6,695 nt of DNA from Planctomycetota bacterium (GCA_022565195.1 JADFJZ010000079.1:1-6695); one strand, 5' to 3'; counted from the stretch's first letter, positions 1 to 6,116 are shown. Notes: generated by a model from the sequence alone, not told the origin. Program-made: numbers and translations.

Positions 1-648
1 CTGGCCGTCGATTGGCCGACGACCCGAGCGTTTGTCGCGCACGCGGGCATGTGCGGATTCCTGTACATCAACCTCAAAGGGCGACAGGCGACGGGTGTCG
101 TCGACCCAGCCGATTACGACCGCCTGCGAAAGGACATTGCCGAAAAGCTGCTCAGTGTTACAGTGCCCGACACGAACGGCAAAGAGATTGCACCATTCGA
201 GGCTGTCCACGAACCGGAAACGCTTTACGGCTGCGACCGGGAGCAGTATGAGTGGCTGCCTGATTTGCTTCTCGTTCCCCGGCCTGGCCTGGCAGTCGTG
301 CGAAAGATCAGGAGCAGACAACCAGTGATGTGGAGTACGTTCCGCAAACTGGAAGGCACACACCGGATGGAGGGCATCTTCATCGCCGCCGGCAAACACA
401 TTCGCCATCAAGAAAACGTCGCCGCGGAGATGGCAGACATCGCGCCGACGTTGCTCTCAGCGGTGGGCCTGCGCATCCCCGCCGACATGGACGGACGCGT
501 CATCAGTGAGATCTTCGACGAATCCCCTTGCGTCGAGTTCGAAGACGCCGAGTCACCGACTGCGGTTCAAACCCACGACGAAGTCTACGACGAGCGCGAG
601 CAAGCCATCCTCACCGAACGGCTGACCGACTTGGGGTATTTGGAGTAA
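1..648 (+). CDS. AlkP-superfamily phosphodiesterase (type I phosphodiesterase/nucleotide pyrophosphatase-like), C-terminal part
   Basis: The reading frame is open from base 1, so this is the last 215 residues of a gene whose start lies upstream of the window. The ATG at 49 is internal: the codons before it already read as family sequence (a VDWPTTRA stretch running into INLKGR). Features of the alkaline-phosphatase superfamily are the INLKGR motif near residue 24, a GTHRMEG motif with a probable metal-binding histidine at residue 121, followed by GIFIAAG, and a DIAPTLLSAVGLRIP...DMDGR block at about 149-167 that is typical of sulfatase/phosphodiesterase C-termini. The family hydrolyses phosphate or sulfate esters using two metal ions. 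The catalytic Thr/Ser and the first metal ligands would be in the missing part, so the substrate cannot be judged. It ends with a TAA and converges on the VKOR gene. The superfamily is fairly certain; the choice between phosphodiesterase, sulfatase and phosphoglycerate-mutase-like subfamilies is not. Confidence 0.85.
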   Translation: MAVDWPTTRAFVAHAGMCGFLYINLKGRQATGVVDPADYDRLRKDIAEKLLSVTVPDTNGKEIAPFEAVHEPETLYGCDREQYEWLPDLLLVPRPGLAVVRKIRSRQPVMWSTFRKLEGTHRMEGIFIAAGKHIRHQENVAAEMADIAPTLLSAVGLRIPADMDGRVISEIFDESPCVEFEDAESPTAVQTHDEVYDEREQAILTERLTDLGYLE

Positions 649-685
649 GGGAACGAGTGTTGGGTTTGATCGGTTCGGCGACTGT

Positions 686-773
686 GAGCTTGACCCGTCG
701 CTTGCGCTCTGGGCTCTGATTTGGGTCTCGCCAGCGGCAATCAGAGCTCCAAGCGCCAGCGCGGGGTCGACTC
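686..773. repeat. Long imperfect inverted repeat (hairpin) between convergent genes
   Basis: Arms 690-721 and 739-770 can pair over 32 positions, with 25 Watson-Crick pairs, two G-T pairs and five mismatches. The innermost nine pairs (713-721 with 739-747) are perfect. Allowing one bulged base at 689 adds three more pairs (686-688 with 771-773). The loop is 17 nt. It fills the gap between two convergent genes, so it could act as a bidirectional transcription terminator, although no T-run follows either arm. The left arm, from CCCGTCGCTTGCGCTC to GGGCTCTGAT, resembles from memory a palindromic intergenic repeat common in Pirellula-type planctomycetes; that was not checked against any database. 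Confidence 0.7.
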
Positions 774-813
774 CAAGTAGGACGTATCGTCGAACGACTT
801 ATGAAACGCAATA

Positions 814-2274
814 CTAACCGCCGGGCGGCGCGCCCGTGCTCTCGTCGGACGCCTGCTCTTTTTGCCGCGCCGCAGCCGCCAGTTGACGCCGGGCCAGTTC
901 CTTCCAGAAATGCATGTTGTTTGTTTGTAGCGGATAGCTGTAGAGGCGCCGGCTATTAAAGAAAACTGTGGGCGTGCCCGTGATGCCGAGGCTTTTCGCT
1001 AACTCTATGTCCTGCAATACGATGCGGCTGATTTCCGGGCTCTGGAATGCCGTCTGGAATTGTTCGACGTCCAGGCTGATCTCCCGGGCGAACCGCTCAT
1101 AGCCCGCGGGAGCGAAATTCGGCTTTTTGACTTCAGCATACTTCTCGATGATTGCGTCATGCATCCGCCGAGCGGCCGTCTGTCCGCCCACTGCACGCGC
1201 CGCCTCAACAGCGTAGGCGGCGTTGCAGGCTTGCGGATGATGGATTTTGCTGCCCTCGTTACAGTCGCGGCACAACGGATAGTGCCGCAGCGTGACTTTG
1301 AGTTGCCCTTTCCAGAGCGGCAGGATCTCCTTGCTCAGCCGAGCCTCGAAGCTGCGACAGGCGGGGCATTGCAAATCCGTAAACATGATGAGTTCGTGCC
1401 TCGCGTTTGGGTCGCCGATGGTCAACTGCATGGGCCGTGGTGGTATGTTCACGCGTCTGGAGCCTGCCAGCGCGCCCACCACGAAGCGAACATCTTTCTG
1501 GGCCCGCAACATACTTTTCTCAGCCCGGGACGCCCGCAGAAAAGCACCGGCGGCCTGCATTTGGTCCTCGCGATGCAAGAACGACATCCATACCAAGGCC
1601 AGCGCCACCGCCAGCGTGGCGTAGACATGTCGGTTGGCCAAGGCTTCACTGGGCGCGCTCGCCGTTTCCTCGAGCGGCTGTTGGCGCTTGGTCTTGGCGC
1701 GGGACTTCACCTTTCCCGCCCGTGGCCAAAGGGCCACAACCAACCCGCACACCAGAAAATCAATCAAGTGCAGCAGGGCGCATAGGCGGCACCACTGCTC
1801 CATTTTGAACGCCATCACATAGATGTAATAGCTCGTCGCCAGCACCGCGATGAGCGACAGTACCAGCGGCAGCAAGTGCCACCGTCGAGACGCTCGGCGC
1901 GGAATGCCTGTAAACGCAAACCAGACCAATAGAAAAATGTAGTAGCACTGCCCGAGCTGCGCCACTGGGATTTTGGCGGATGACCAGCGGATCACGGGCT
2001 TCTTGGCCGTGTTGCCTTTTTCGTCCGTAACGTCCTCAGTCGTCGCTACCCACCAAGGGATGGAAATGTAGCCGTCCTTGCTCTTGATGACGTCTTCGCA
2101 TCCGCCGCCTTCTTCCTCGTCACCGCCGCCGCAAATGTCTGCAAGAATGCCCCCTTTGGCGCTCGCCGCTGCCCGGATCGGCGCGTGGATGCCCATCATG
2201 TAGTCCGTGATCCACAGCGCGGCCAGCGACAGTCCGATGACCGCAAACACGAGTGTCAGGCGCAGATTCTTCAT
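814..2274 (-). CDS. Vitamin K epoxide reductase (VKOR)-DsbA-like thioredoxin fusion protein
   Basis: This is a membrane oxidase that makes disulfide bonds in exported proteins and passes the electrons to quinone. Residues are counted from a GTG at 2304. The VKOR part has helices at about 15-37, 118-134, 144-165 and 174-194. It has a loop cysteine pair (C58, C69) and the quinone-proximal CXXC, WCRLC (C172/C175), at the start of helix four. A fifth helix (about 226-243) returns the chain to the periplasm, where a DsbA-like domain carries CPAC (C313/C316) and a cis-proline loop GTP (P445). Extra cysteines are C345, C348 and C360. The layout matches known bacterial VKOR-Trx fusions. The loop between C69 and the IPVAQLG segment of helix two is about 30 residues longer than usual. 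I chose the ATG at 2274 because the MKNLRLTLVF start leads straight into helix one. The GTG at 2304 lies four bases after the upstream stop and would add ten residues; neither start has a strong Shine-Dalgarno sequence. Confidence 0.9.
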   Translation of the reverse strand: MKNLRLTLVFAVIGLSLAALWITDYMMGIHAPIRAAASAKGGILADICGGGDEEEGGGCEDVIKSKDGYISIPWWVATTEDVTDEKGNTAKKPVIRWSSAKIPVAQLGQCYYIFLLVWFAFTGIPRRASRRWHLLPLVLSLIAVLATSYYIYVMAFKMEQWCRLCALLHLIDFLVCGLVVALWPRAGKVKSRAKTKRQQPLEETASAPSEALANRHVYATLAVALALVWMSFLHREDQMQAAGAFLRASRAEKSMLRAQKDVRFVVGALAGSRRVNIPPRPMQLTIGDPNARHELIMFTDLQCPACRSFEARLSKEILPLWKGQLKVTLRHYPLCRDCNEGSKIHHPQACNAAYAVEAARAVGGQTAARRMHDAIIEKYAEVKKPNFAPAGYERFAREISLDVEQFQTAFQSPEISRIVLQDIELAKSLGITGTPTVFFNSRRLYSYPLQTNNMHFWKELARRQLAAAARQKEQASDESTGAPPGG

Positions 2275-2308
2275 GGGATTACGTAATCTCAAAGGAGCCG
2301 CCACGCAT

Positions 2309-2983
2309 TCAGCGAACGGCCGCCTCGAGTTTCTGATGGATTCGCTTCATGACTTGACGATGGCATTTGCCGAAACGCAGGTCCGCCGCCACGGCAGTCA
2401 TTAACCCCACAAGCGGAAGGACGAGAAAGCGAACGTAGTGCCTCGCAACGGCAGTCCAATGGTCAGCCAGATTTTCTCGTGAATCGAGCATGGCATCAAG
2501 ATCGTAATAAATCGCAAAGTGCTCGGCCCCGCCAATCCAAGACTGCCACGGGATCAACAGGAGTATCAGGAACACGGCCCAGAAAAAAGCCGCCACTGAA
2601 TCATTTGCCCCACCCAATTGTCCAGACAAGCACACATTAGTGGACATGAAGTACACAATAATGAGCATGAGTGTCATCAGCCGGGCGACAAATGGCGCCA
2701 CATGCATACCGCGGTCGGCGAGGCCATAAATTGCCCCGCCGGAATCACCTTCGGGCTCGGCCACCTGAGCGGACGCCGAAGCCGCGAGCGGTCCATACTC
2801 CGCGCGCTCGAGATTCCCGAACTGCGCCCCTGCGAAAGAAGCCAGCGGCACGAGCAAAGCCAGCACCAAGAAAAAGAAGATCAGACCGCGCACCGACCGA
2901 ATCGTCTTCATGGTCGAAACGCCGTCTTCCAGTAATTCGCGACCGATCTGCCCGCTTGCCCGTACGCTTGGTTGGCCCGCCAT
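2309..2983 (-). CDS. Uncharacterised four-helix membrane protein, cotranscribed with VKOR fusion
   Basis: I do not recognise this 224-residue protein. It has a short polar N-terminus and probable membrane helices at about 33-53, 96-118, 131-150 and 183-201. A small-residue, mildly acidic loop lies at 60-92, and the tail is basic (about 203-224). Two stretches look like copies of one motif: FFFLVLALLVPLASFAGAQF (36-55) and FFWAVFLILLLIPWQSW followed by IGGAEHF (133-156). Each is a hydrophobic helix ending in (V/I)P..S..G. The only cysteines are C118 and C207, so it is not an obvious CXXC redox protein. The start is well supported: AAGGAG at 2992-2997 on the minus strand sits eight bases before the ATG. 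A second in-frame Met (residue 25) would give a more signal-like N-terminus but lacks that ribosome binding site. Its TGA lies four bases before a possible VKOR start, implying one operon. A role beside the VKOR oxidase (membrane partner or quinone-pool link) is only inference from position. Confidence 0.8.
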   Translation of the reverse strand: MAGQPSVRASGQIGRELLEDGVSTMKTIRSVRGLIFFFLVLALLVPLASFAGAQFGNLERAEYGPLAASASAQVAEPEGDSGGAIYGLADRGMHVAPFVARLMTLMLIIVYFMSTNVCLSGQLGGANDSVAAFFWAVFLILLLIPWQSWIGGAEHFAIYYDLDAMLDSRENLADHWTAVARHYVRFLVLPLVGLMTAVAADLRFGKCHRQVMKRIHQKLEAAVR

Positions 2984-2991
2984 AGTCTCAA

Positions 2992-2997
2992 CTCCTT
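2992..2997 (-). promoter_or_regulatory. Ribosome binding site of the orphan membrane protein gene
   Basis: On the minus strand AAGGAG is followed by an eight-base spacer and then the ATG ending at 2983. This is the strongest Shine-Dalgarno match in the window. It decides the start in favour of 2983 over the internal Met at residue 25. Confidence 0.75.
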
Positions 2998-3180
2998 ACA
3001 TGCATTCCAAAGCAGTGTATGAACATAACCCCTGAGGCATCACGCGCCAAATGAAGTTCTCGGAGGCCCAATCCGCCCGCCCGCAGCCGCTCGAAAGTTC
3101 GCCAAGCCTCTTTCCTGATTCGCATTCCCTTTCACCAGAAGCATTTACGCGCTCCGCAGGAACATTTCGGGCTGGTGGGT

Positions 3181-3209
3181 TTGTCATTGTCACAGTCATC
3201 GGTTAGACT
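3181..3209 (+). promoter_or_regulatory. Candidate sigma70-type promoter for dnaA
   Basis: TTGTCA (3181-3186, 5 of 6 to TTGACA) and TAGACT (3204-3209, 4 of 6 to TATAAT) are separated by exactly 17 bases. Transcription would start near 3216 and give a leader of roughly 120 bases before dnaA. Promoter consensus in the inferred phylum is poorly defined, so this is a pattern match only. Confidence 0.35.
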
Positions 3210-3337
3210 TCACGCGGTGATCGATCCTGGATCCTGGGCAACGAGGCGCTCAGTTTCCGAAGCCGGCCAGCGCAGCTCAACGCCTGAGTGCCTACCTCGG
3301 CGGCAGCGCGCTCATTATAGATTATCCGAGGCCAGTG

Positions 3338-4693
3338 ATGGCAACCATATCGCCTTGCGAATGGAACGGCATTATTGATCGCGTGCAAGCGCGGCACCCC
3401 AATCTCGCCCGGCACTGGTTCGACCAGCTCCAGGGCGCCGATCTCGAATTCGGCGTTCTTGAAGTGGTCTGTGCCAACGCGCCACAGCAGCGCTACCTGG
3501 GCCGGCACTGCACCAAACCCTTTTGCGAGGCGGCCCAGGAAGAAACCGGGCGACTCATCTCGGTTCGCTTCGTTCTCCCGGAACATCGAGACAACGGCAA
3601 CGGGCAGGCGGGCGCACCGGCGATGCCCGCTCTGTTCTCCAGCGGCTCTGCCTCGGTGGCACTCAATTCAGCGTACCAATTCGAGGAGTTCGTGACCGGG
3701 CCCTGTAACCGTCTGGCCCACGCAGCCTGTCTCGCGGTGAGCAGCGCCCCGGGCGAGACGTATAACCCGCTCTTTATTCACGGCGAATCGGGGCTCGGAA
3801 AAACGCACCTGCTGCAGGCCATCTGCCAACAGGCCGGCACGCGCGAACCCCATCTACAAATCCTCTACTTATCCTGCGAGACGTTCAACAACCACTTCAT
3901 TGAGGCTGTGGAACAGGGTGCCCTGCACCAGTTTCGTTTTCGTTATCGGCATGTGGATATTCTGGTGATCGACGACATCCAGTTCCTCGCCGGCCGGGAA
4001 CGCAGCCAGGAAGAACTCTTCCACACTTTCAACACGCTGTACCAGTCCCGCAAGCAGATCGTGCTGTCGGCGGACTGCGGGCCGCGCGAGATTCCCAGCC
4101 TGGAAGACCGCCTGATTTCCCGATTCAACTGGGGCCTGGTGGCGCGGATCGACCCGCCGTGCATGGAGACGCGAATCGCCATCATCCGCAAGAAAGCCCG
4201 CCGGCGGAATATCCACATGCCCGATGCAGTGGTCGATTGGCTGGCGGCCACCGTCGAGACCAACGCCCGCGAACTGGAAGGTGTGATCACGAAGGTGGAC
4301 GCCTACTGTCAAGACCTCGGCGTGGAGATCGACCTCGCAGCCGCGCGGGCGGCGCTGTGCCCCGCGGCACACGTCGAGCGGGAGCGCGTGACCATCCCCG
4401 CGATCGTGTCCCTGGTGTGCGAACATTTCGGCGTGACCAAGTCCGCGATTCGGGGCAAGCGCCGAACTAAATCGATCGCCTTTCCCCGTCAGGTTTGCAT
4501 GCACTTGGCGCGGGACTTGACGGACCACAGTCTGGGCGAAATCGGCCGGGCTTTCGGCGGGCGGGACCACACCACCGTGCTGCACTCAACCCGCCGCATT
4601 GAGGCCCTGCGCCAGGACGATTCCGACCTAACCGCGACCCTGGAAGCCCTTAAGCGCCGCATTAAGGCAAGAATCACATCTGAGCGTGGATAA
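3338..4693 (+). CDS. dnaA: Chromosomal replication initiator protein DnaA
   Basis: DnaA binds origin boxes, oligomerises with ATP and melts the origin, then helps load the helicase. Numbering from the ATG at 3338 gives 451 residues. Domain I spans about 8-80 (WNGIIDRVQ...HWFDQL), with a short linker at about 82-110. The AAA+ domain has Walker A GESGLGKT (149-156), Walker B DILVIDD (207-213), the arginine finger in RLISRF (R262) and sensor 2 in NARELEG (309-315). Domain IV carries the DNA-binding signature GGRDHTTVLH (407-416) intact, which predicts normal DnaA-box recognition. The ATG at 3338 is preferred over the GTG at 3335 because GAGG (3328-3331) then has a six-base spacer. Oddities: Walker A reads GESGLGKT instead of the usual GGVGLGKT, and the segment after sensor 1 reads ADCGP where most DnaAs have SDRPP/SDRYP, so the usual arginine is a cysteine. 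The next replication gene is dnaN, 288 bases downstream. Confidence 0.97.
   Translation: MATISPCEWNGIIDRVQARHPNLARHWFDQLQGADLEFGVLEVVCANAPQQRYLGRHCTKPFCEAAQEETGRLISVRFVLPEHRDNGNGQAGAPAMPALFSSGSASVALNSAYQFEEFVTGPCNRLAHAACLAVSSAPGETYNPLFIHGESGLGKTHLLQAICQQAGTREPHLQILYLSCETFNNHFIEAVEQGALHQFRFRYRHVDILVIDDIQFLAGRERSQEELFHTFNTLYQSRKQIVLSADCGPREIPSLEDRLISRFNWGLVARIDPPCMETRIAIIRKKARRRNIHMPDAVVDWLAATVETNARELEGVITKVDAYCQDLGVEIDLAAARAALCPAAHVERERVTIPAIVSLVCEHFGVTKSAIRGKRRTKSIAFPRQVCMHLARDLTDHSLGEIGRAFGGRDHTTVLHSTRRIEALRQDDSDLTATLEALKRRIKARITSERG
4685..4693 (-). promoter_or_regulatory. Near-consensus DnaA box overlapping the dnaA stop codon
   Basis: CGTGGATAA reads TTATCCACG on the minus strand, 8 of 9 matches to the classic TTATCCACA box. 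Its last three bases are the TAA stop of dnaA. It lies at the edge of the dnaA-dnaN gap, a common origin location in bacteria, and is the best single candidate box in the window. A single nonamer can occur by chance. Confidence 0.5.
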
Positions 4694-4896
4694 CATGTAA
4701 GCAAGCTCAGGGCCTACCGGTGCAAGCAGGTGCCCAACCCGACTGCGGGCCGCTCGGCTGTGACTCAACCGACCGCCGGCGGCGCTTTAGATCACAGGTT
4801 TTCCGCTGTCAATGGCACTCCAATCTTGTCGTAATTTCATGTATAATATCAACCTGTGTTCCGCACCGCCGTGAAGCCAACAATCTCCACGGTCTA

Positions 4897-4938
4897 TAGT
4901 ACGGATACTAATATAATAGAAAGAAGATAAATATACAG
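4897..4938. other. AT-rich tract, candidate DNA unwinding element
   Basis: About three quarters of these bases are A or T, within a window that is otherwise clearly GC-rich. The tract includes TACTAATATAATAG and AAGATAAATATA. TAA-TAG-AAA in register at 4914-4922 is reminiscent of the DnaA-trio repeats that DnaA uses for strand opening, though short. A perfect TATAAT at 4912-4917 means the same tract could instead, or also, be the dnaN promoter. Confidence 0.45.
4912..4917 (+). promoter_or_regulatory. Possible -10 element for dnaN
   Basis: A perfect TATAAT lies about 65 bases before the dnaN start. No recognisable -35 sits 16-18 bases upstream. Another TATAAT at 4842-4847 also lacks a properly spaced -35 (TTGTCG at 4826-4831 is only ten bases away). 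Either could serve dnaN, or both may simply be part of AT-rich origin DNA. Confidence 0.3.
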
Positions 4939-4981
4939 GGCGCGTGTGACCTCCGAACCGCAGCCATGAAGCGAGAGACTT

Positions 4982-6082
4982 ATGAAGTTTGTTGTTGCTC
5001 CACAAACGCTGGTTAGTGGGTTGAACATCGCCGCCGCTGGGGCGGCTTCCAGGACGCCCAAGCCTGCCTTGCAGGGAGTCTTGCTGGACGTTCAAAAGGA
5101 TGAAGTGATCTTGAGCGCGACGGACCTGGAAATGGGCGTGCGCGTGCGCCTCACTCAGGTCGAAGTTGAGCGCGAGGGCCAAGTGCTCGTTCCGGTCGCC
5201 AAGCTGCTCCAGATCGTTCGAGAAAGCGTTGACGAGAGCATGGTGCTGGAGGTTGAGGAAAATACGCTGCACATCCGGGGCAGCGACAGCCACTTCAGCA
5301 TGTATACCGGCGACCCGGCGGAGTTTCCGCCCGTGTCGGAATTGGAAGGCGACTCCGATTTTTCGATTACGGGTGGAACGTTGCGCCTGGTGATCGATCG
5401 CACGCTGTTCGCAGCAGCCAAGGAGAGCACGCGTTATGCAATCGATGGGTTGCTGTGGAACTTCAAGGGCGATCAGCTCAAGGTGGTCGCCACGGATGGG
5501 CGGCGGCTGGCGCTGACCAATGCGCCGGTGCAGAACTCGTCCGGGGGTCAGGCCGATGCCATCGTGCCGGCCAAGGCCATGCACCTGATCAGTCGCGTGG
5601 TGGACGATCCCGAGGAGTTGTTTCAAGTCAAGCTGCTGTCGAATCAGTTGCTGTTGAGGTCTCCACGGGTGACGGTGTCTTCCGTGCTGCTGGAGGGCCA
5701 TTTCCCGAAGTACGAGGATGTCATCCCGCAGGATTGCGATCGCACGGTCCGCGTGGCGGCTCCGGCGATGCTCAGTGCGGTGCGGCGGTCGGCCCTGTTG
5801 ACCTCCGAAGAATCCAAAGCAATTCGGCTGCAATTCGACGATAATAAGGTGGTGCTTACAGGGCGGGCTCCGGAACAAGGCCAGGCGTCAGTGCAACTGC
5901 CGTTGACGTATGAAGCCGAGCCCCTGGAGATCGGCTTCAACCCCAACTTTCTGGTCGATGTGTTGAAGGTGTTCGATGATCAGGAAGTGCAGCTCTCCCT
6001 GAAAGACGCCAACCGCCCGGGGCTCTTCCGAGGCGACAATGATGACTTCATGTACGTACTCATGCCGGTGAATTTGTCCTAG
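4982..6082 (+). CDS. dnaN: DNA polymerase III beta subunit (sliding clamp)
   Basis: DnaN forms a ring dimer around DNA that tethers the replicative polymerase and docks repair and initiation regulators. The 366-residue length is normal for the family. Visible signatures are an N-terminal MKFVV strand, ATDLEMGVR (46-54), the STRYAIDGLLWNF segment (149-161), ATDGRRLA (170-177), GHFPKYEDVIP (239-249), GFNPNFLVDVL (318-328) and the C-terminal DNRPGLF-like ANRPGLF followed by YVLMPVNLS (358-366), which lines the clamp-binding pocket. The three repeated clamp domains fit the length. The ATG at 4982 has only a weak purine-rich GAGAG (4973-4977) four bases upstream. An earlier ATG at 4966 is out of frame. 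A DUF721 gene follows 45 bases downstream, and no recF lies between dnaN and gyrB. Confidence 0.97.
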   Translation: MKFVVAPQTLVSGLNIAAAGAASRTPKPALQGVLLDVQKDEVILSATDLEMGVRVRLTQVEVEREGQVLVPVAKLLQIVRESVDESMVLEVEENTLHIRGSDSHFSMYTGDPAEFPPVSELEGDSDFSITGGTLRLVIDRTLFAAAKESTRYAIDGLLWNFKGDQLKVVATDGRRLALTNAPVQNSSGGQADAIVPAKAMHLISRVVDDPEELFQVKLLSNQLLLRSPRVTVSSVLLEGHFPKYEDVIPQDCDRTVRVAAPAMLSAVRRSALLTSEESKAIRLQFDDNKVVLTGRAPEQGQASVQLPLTYEAEPLEIGFNPNFLVDVLKVFDDQEVQLSLKDANRPGLFRGDNDDFMYVLMPVNLS

Positions 6083-6116
6083 CATCGAGATCCAAGCCGG
6101 CGGACCGGACGGCAGC

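Larger units (their letters stand above)
2984..3337. other. Divergent intergenic region upstream of dnaA
   Basis: These 354 bases separate the minus-strand membrane-protein operon from dnaA and must hold promoters for both directions. I see no convincing gene here. Notable items are a tandem TTGTCATTGTCA at 3181-3192, three GATC sites within 15 bases (3219-3233), a tandem ATCCTGG (3224-3237), and a weak DnaA-box-like TTATCCGAG (3322-3330, 6 of 9 matches to TTATCCACA) next to an AT-rich TCATTATAGATTAT stretch just before dnaA. Transcription orientation switches here, so part of the origin could lie in it, but it lacks a cluster of good DnaA boxes. Confidence 0.6.
4694..4981. other. dnaA-dnaN intergenic region, candidate oriC
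   Basis: This 288-base gap starts GC-rich, with a perfect palindrome CCGCCGGCGG at 4773-4782 that could form part of a dnaA terminator, although only three Ts follow nearby. It then becomes AT-rich. An inverted pair CACAGGTT (4793-4800) and AACCTGTG (4851-4858) brackets an AT-rich stretch with TATAAT. A second inverted pair, CCGTG/CACGG (4869-4873, 4888-4892), precedes the most AT-rich tract (about 4893-4938). With the DnaA box at the dnaA stop codon, this gives the GC-rich, box, AT-rich ordering seen in many origins. The absence of a cluster of strong boxes inside the gap keeps confidence moderate. Confidence 0.5.

Noticed and set aside
611..811. 66-codon minus-strand open frame in the convergent gap
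   Set aside because: It is read through the long palindrome and overlaps the phosphodiesterase end. Arg-rich translations of this kind are typical of palindromic repeats.
1060..1785. 241-codon open frame antisense to the VKOR fusion
   Set aside because: The opposite strand encodes clear VKOR and DsbA-like motifs over the same span, so this frame is a by-product of composition.
3219..3233. Three GATC sites in 15 bases as a SeqA/Dam-type control region
   Set aside because: Dam/SeqA control is a gammaproteobacterial feature, and the sites partly arise from the tandem ATCCTGG repeat.
3175..3378. 67-codon open frame in the dnaA upstream region
   Set aside because: It overlaps the dnaA start and has no ribosome binding site or recognisable sequence. 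The region is better explained as regulatory.
3869..4585. 238-codon open frame antisense to dnaA
   Set aside because: It is a shadow of dnaA with a compositionally odd translation and no ribosome binding site or family features that I could see.
4773..4790. CCGCCGGCGG palindrome followed by TTT as a rho-independent terminator for dnaA
   Set aside because: The palindrome has no loop and only three Ts follow. It is too weak to call a terminator on its own.
4966..5016. Small upstream ORF (ATG at 4966) overlapping the dnaN start out of frame
   Set aside because: It encodes 16 residues with no clear ribosome binding site. The ATG probably arises by chance; leader-peptide control of dnaN is possible but unsupported.
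4787..5878. 363-codon open frame antisense to dnaN
   Set aside because: It lies opposite a certain dnaN. The translation is rich in H, Q and R with no recognisable domain, as expected for the mirror of a GC-rich gene.
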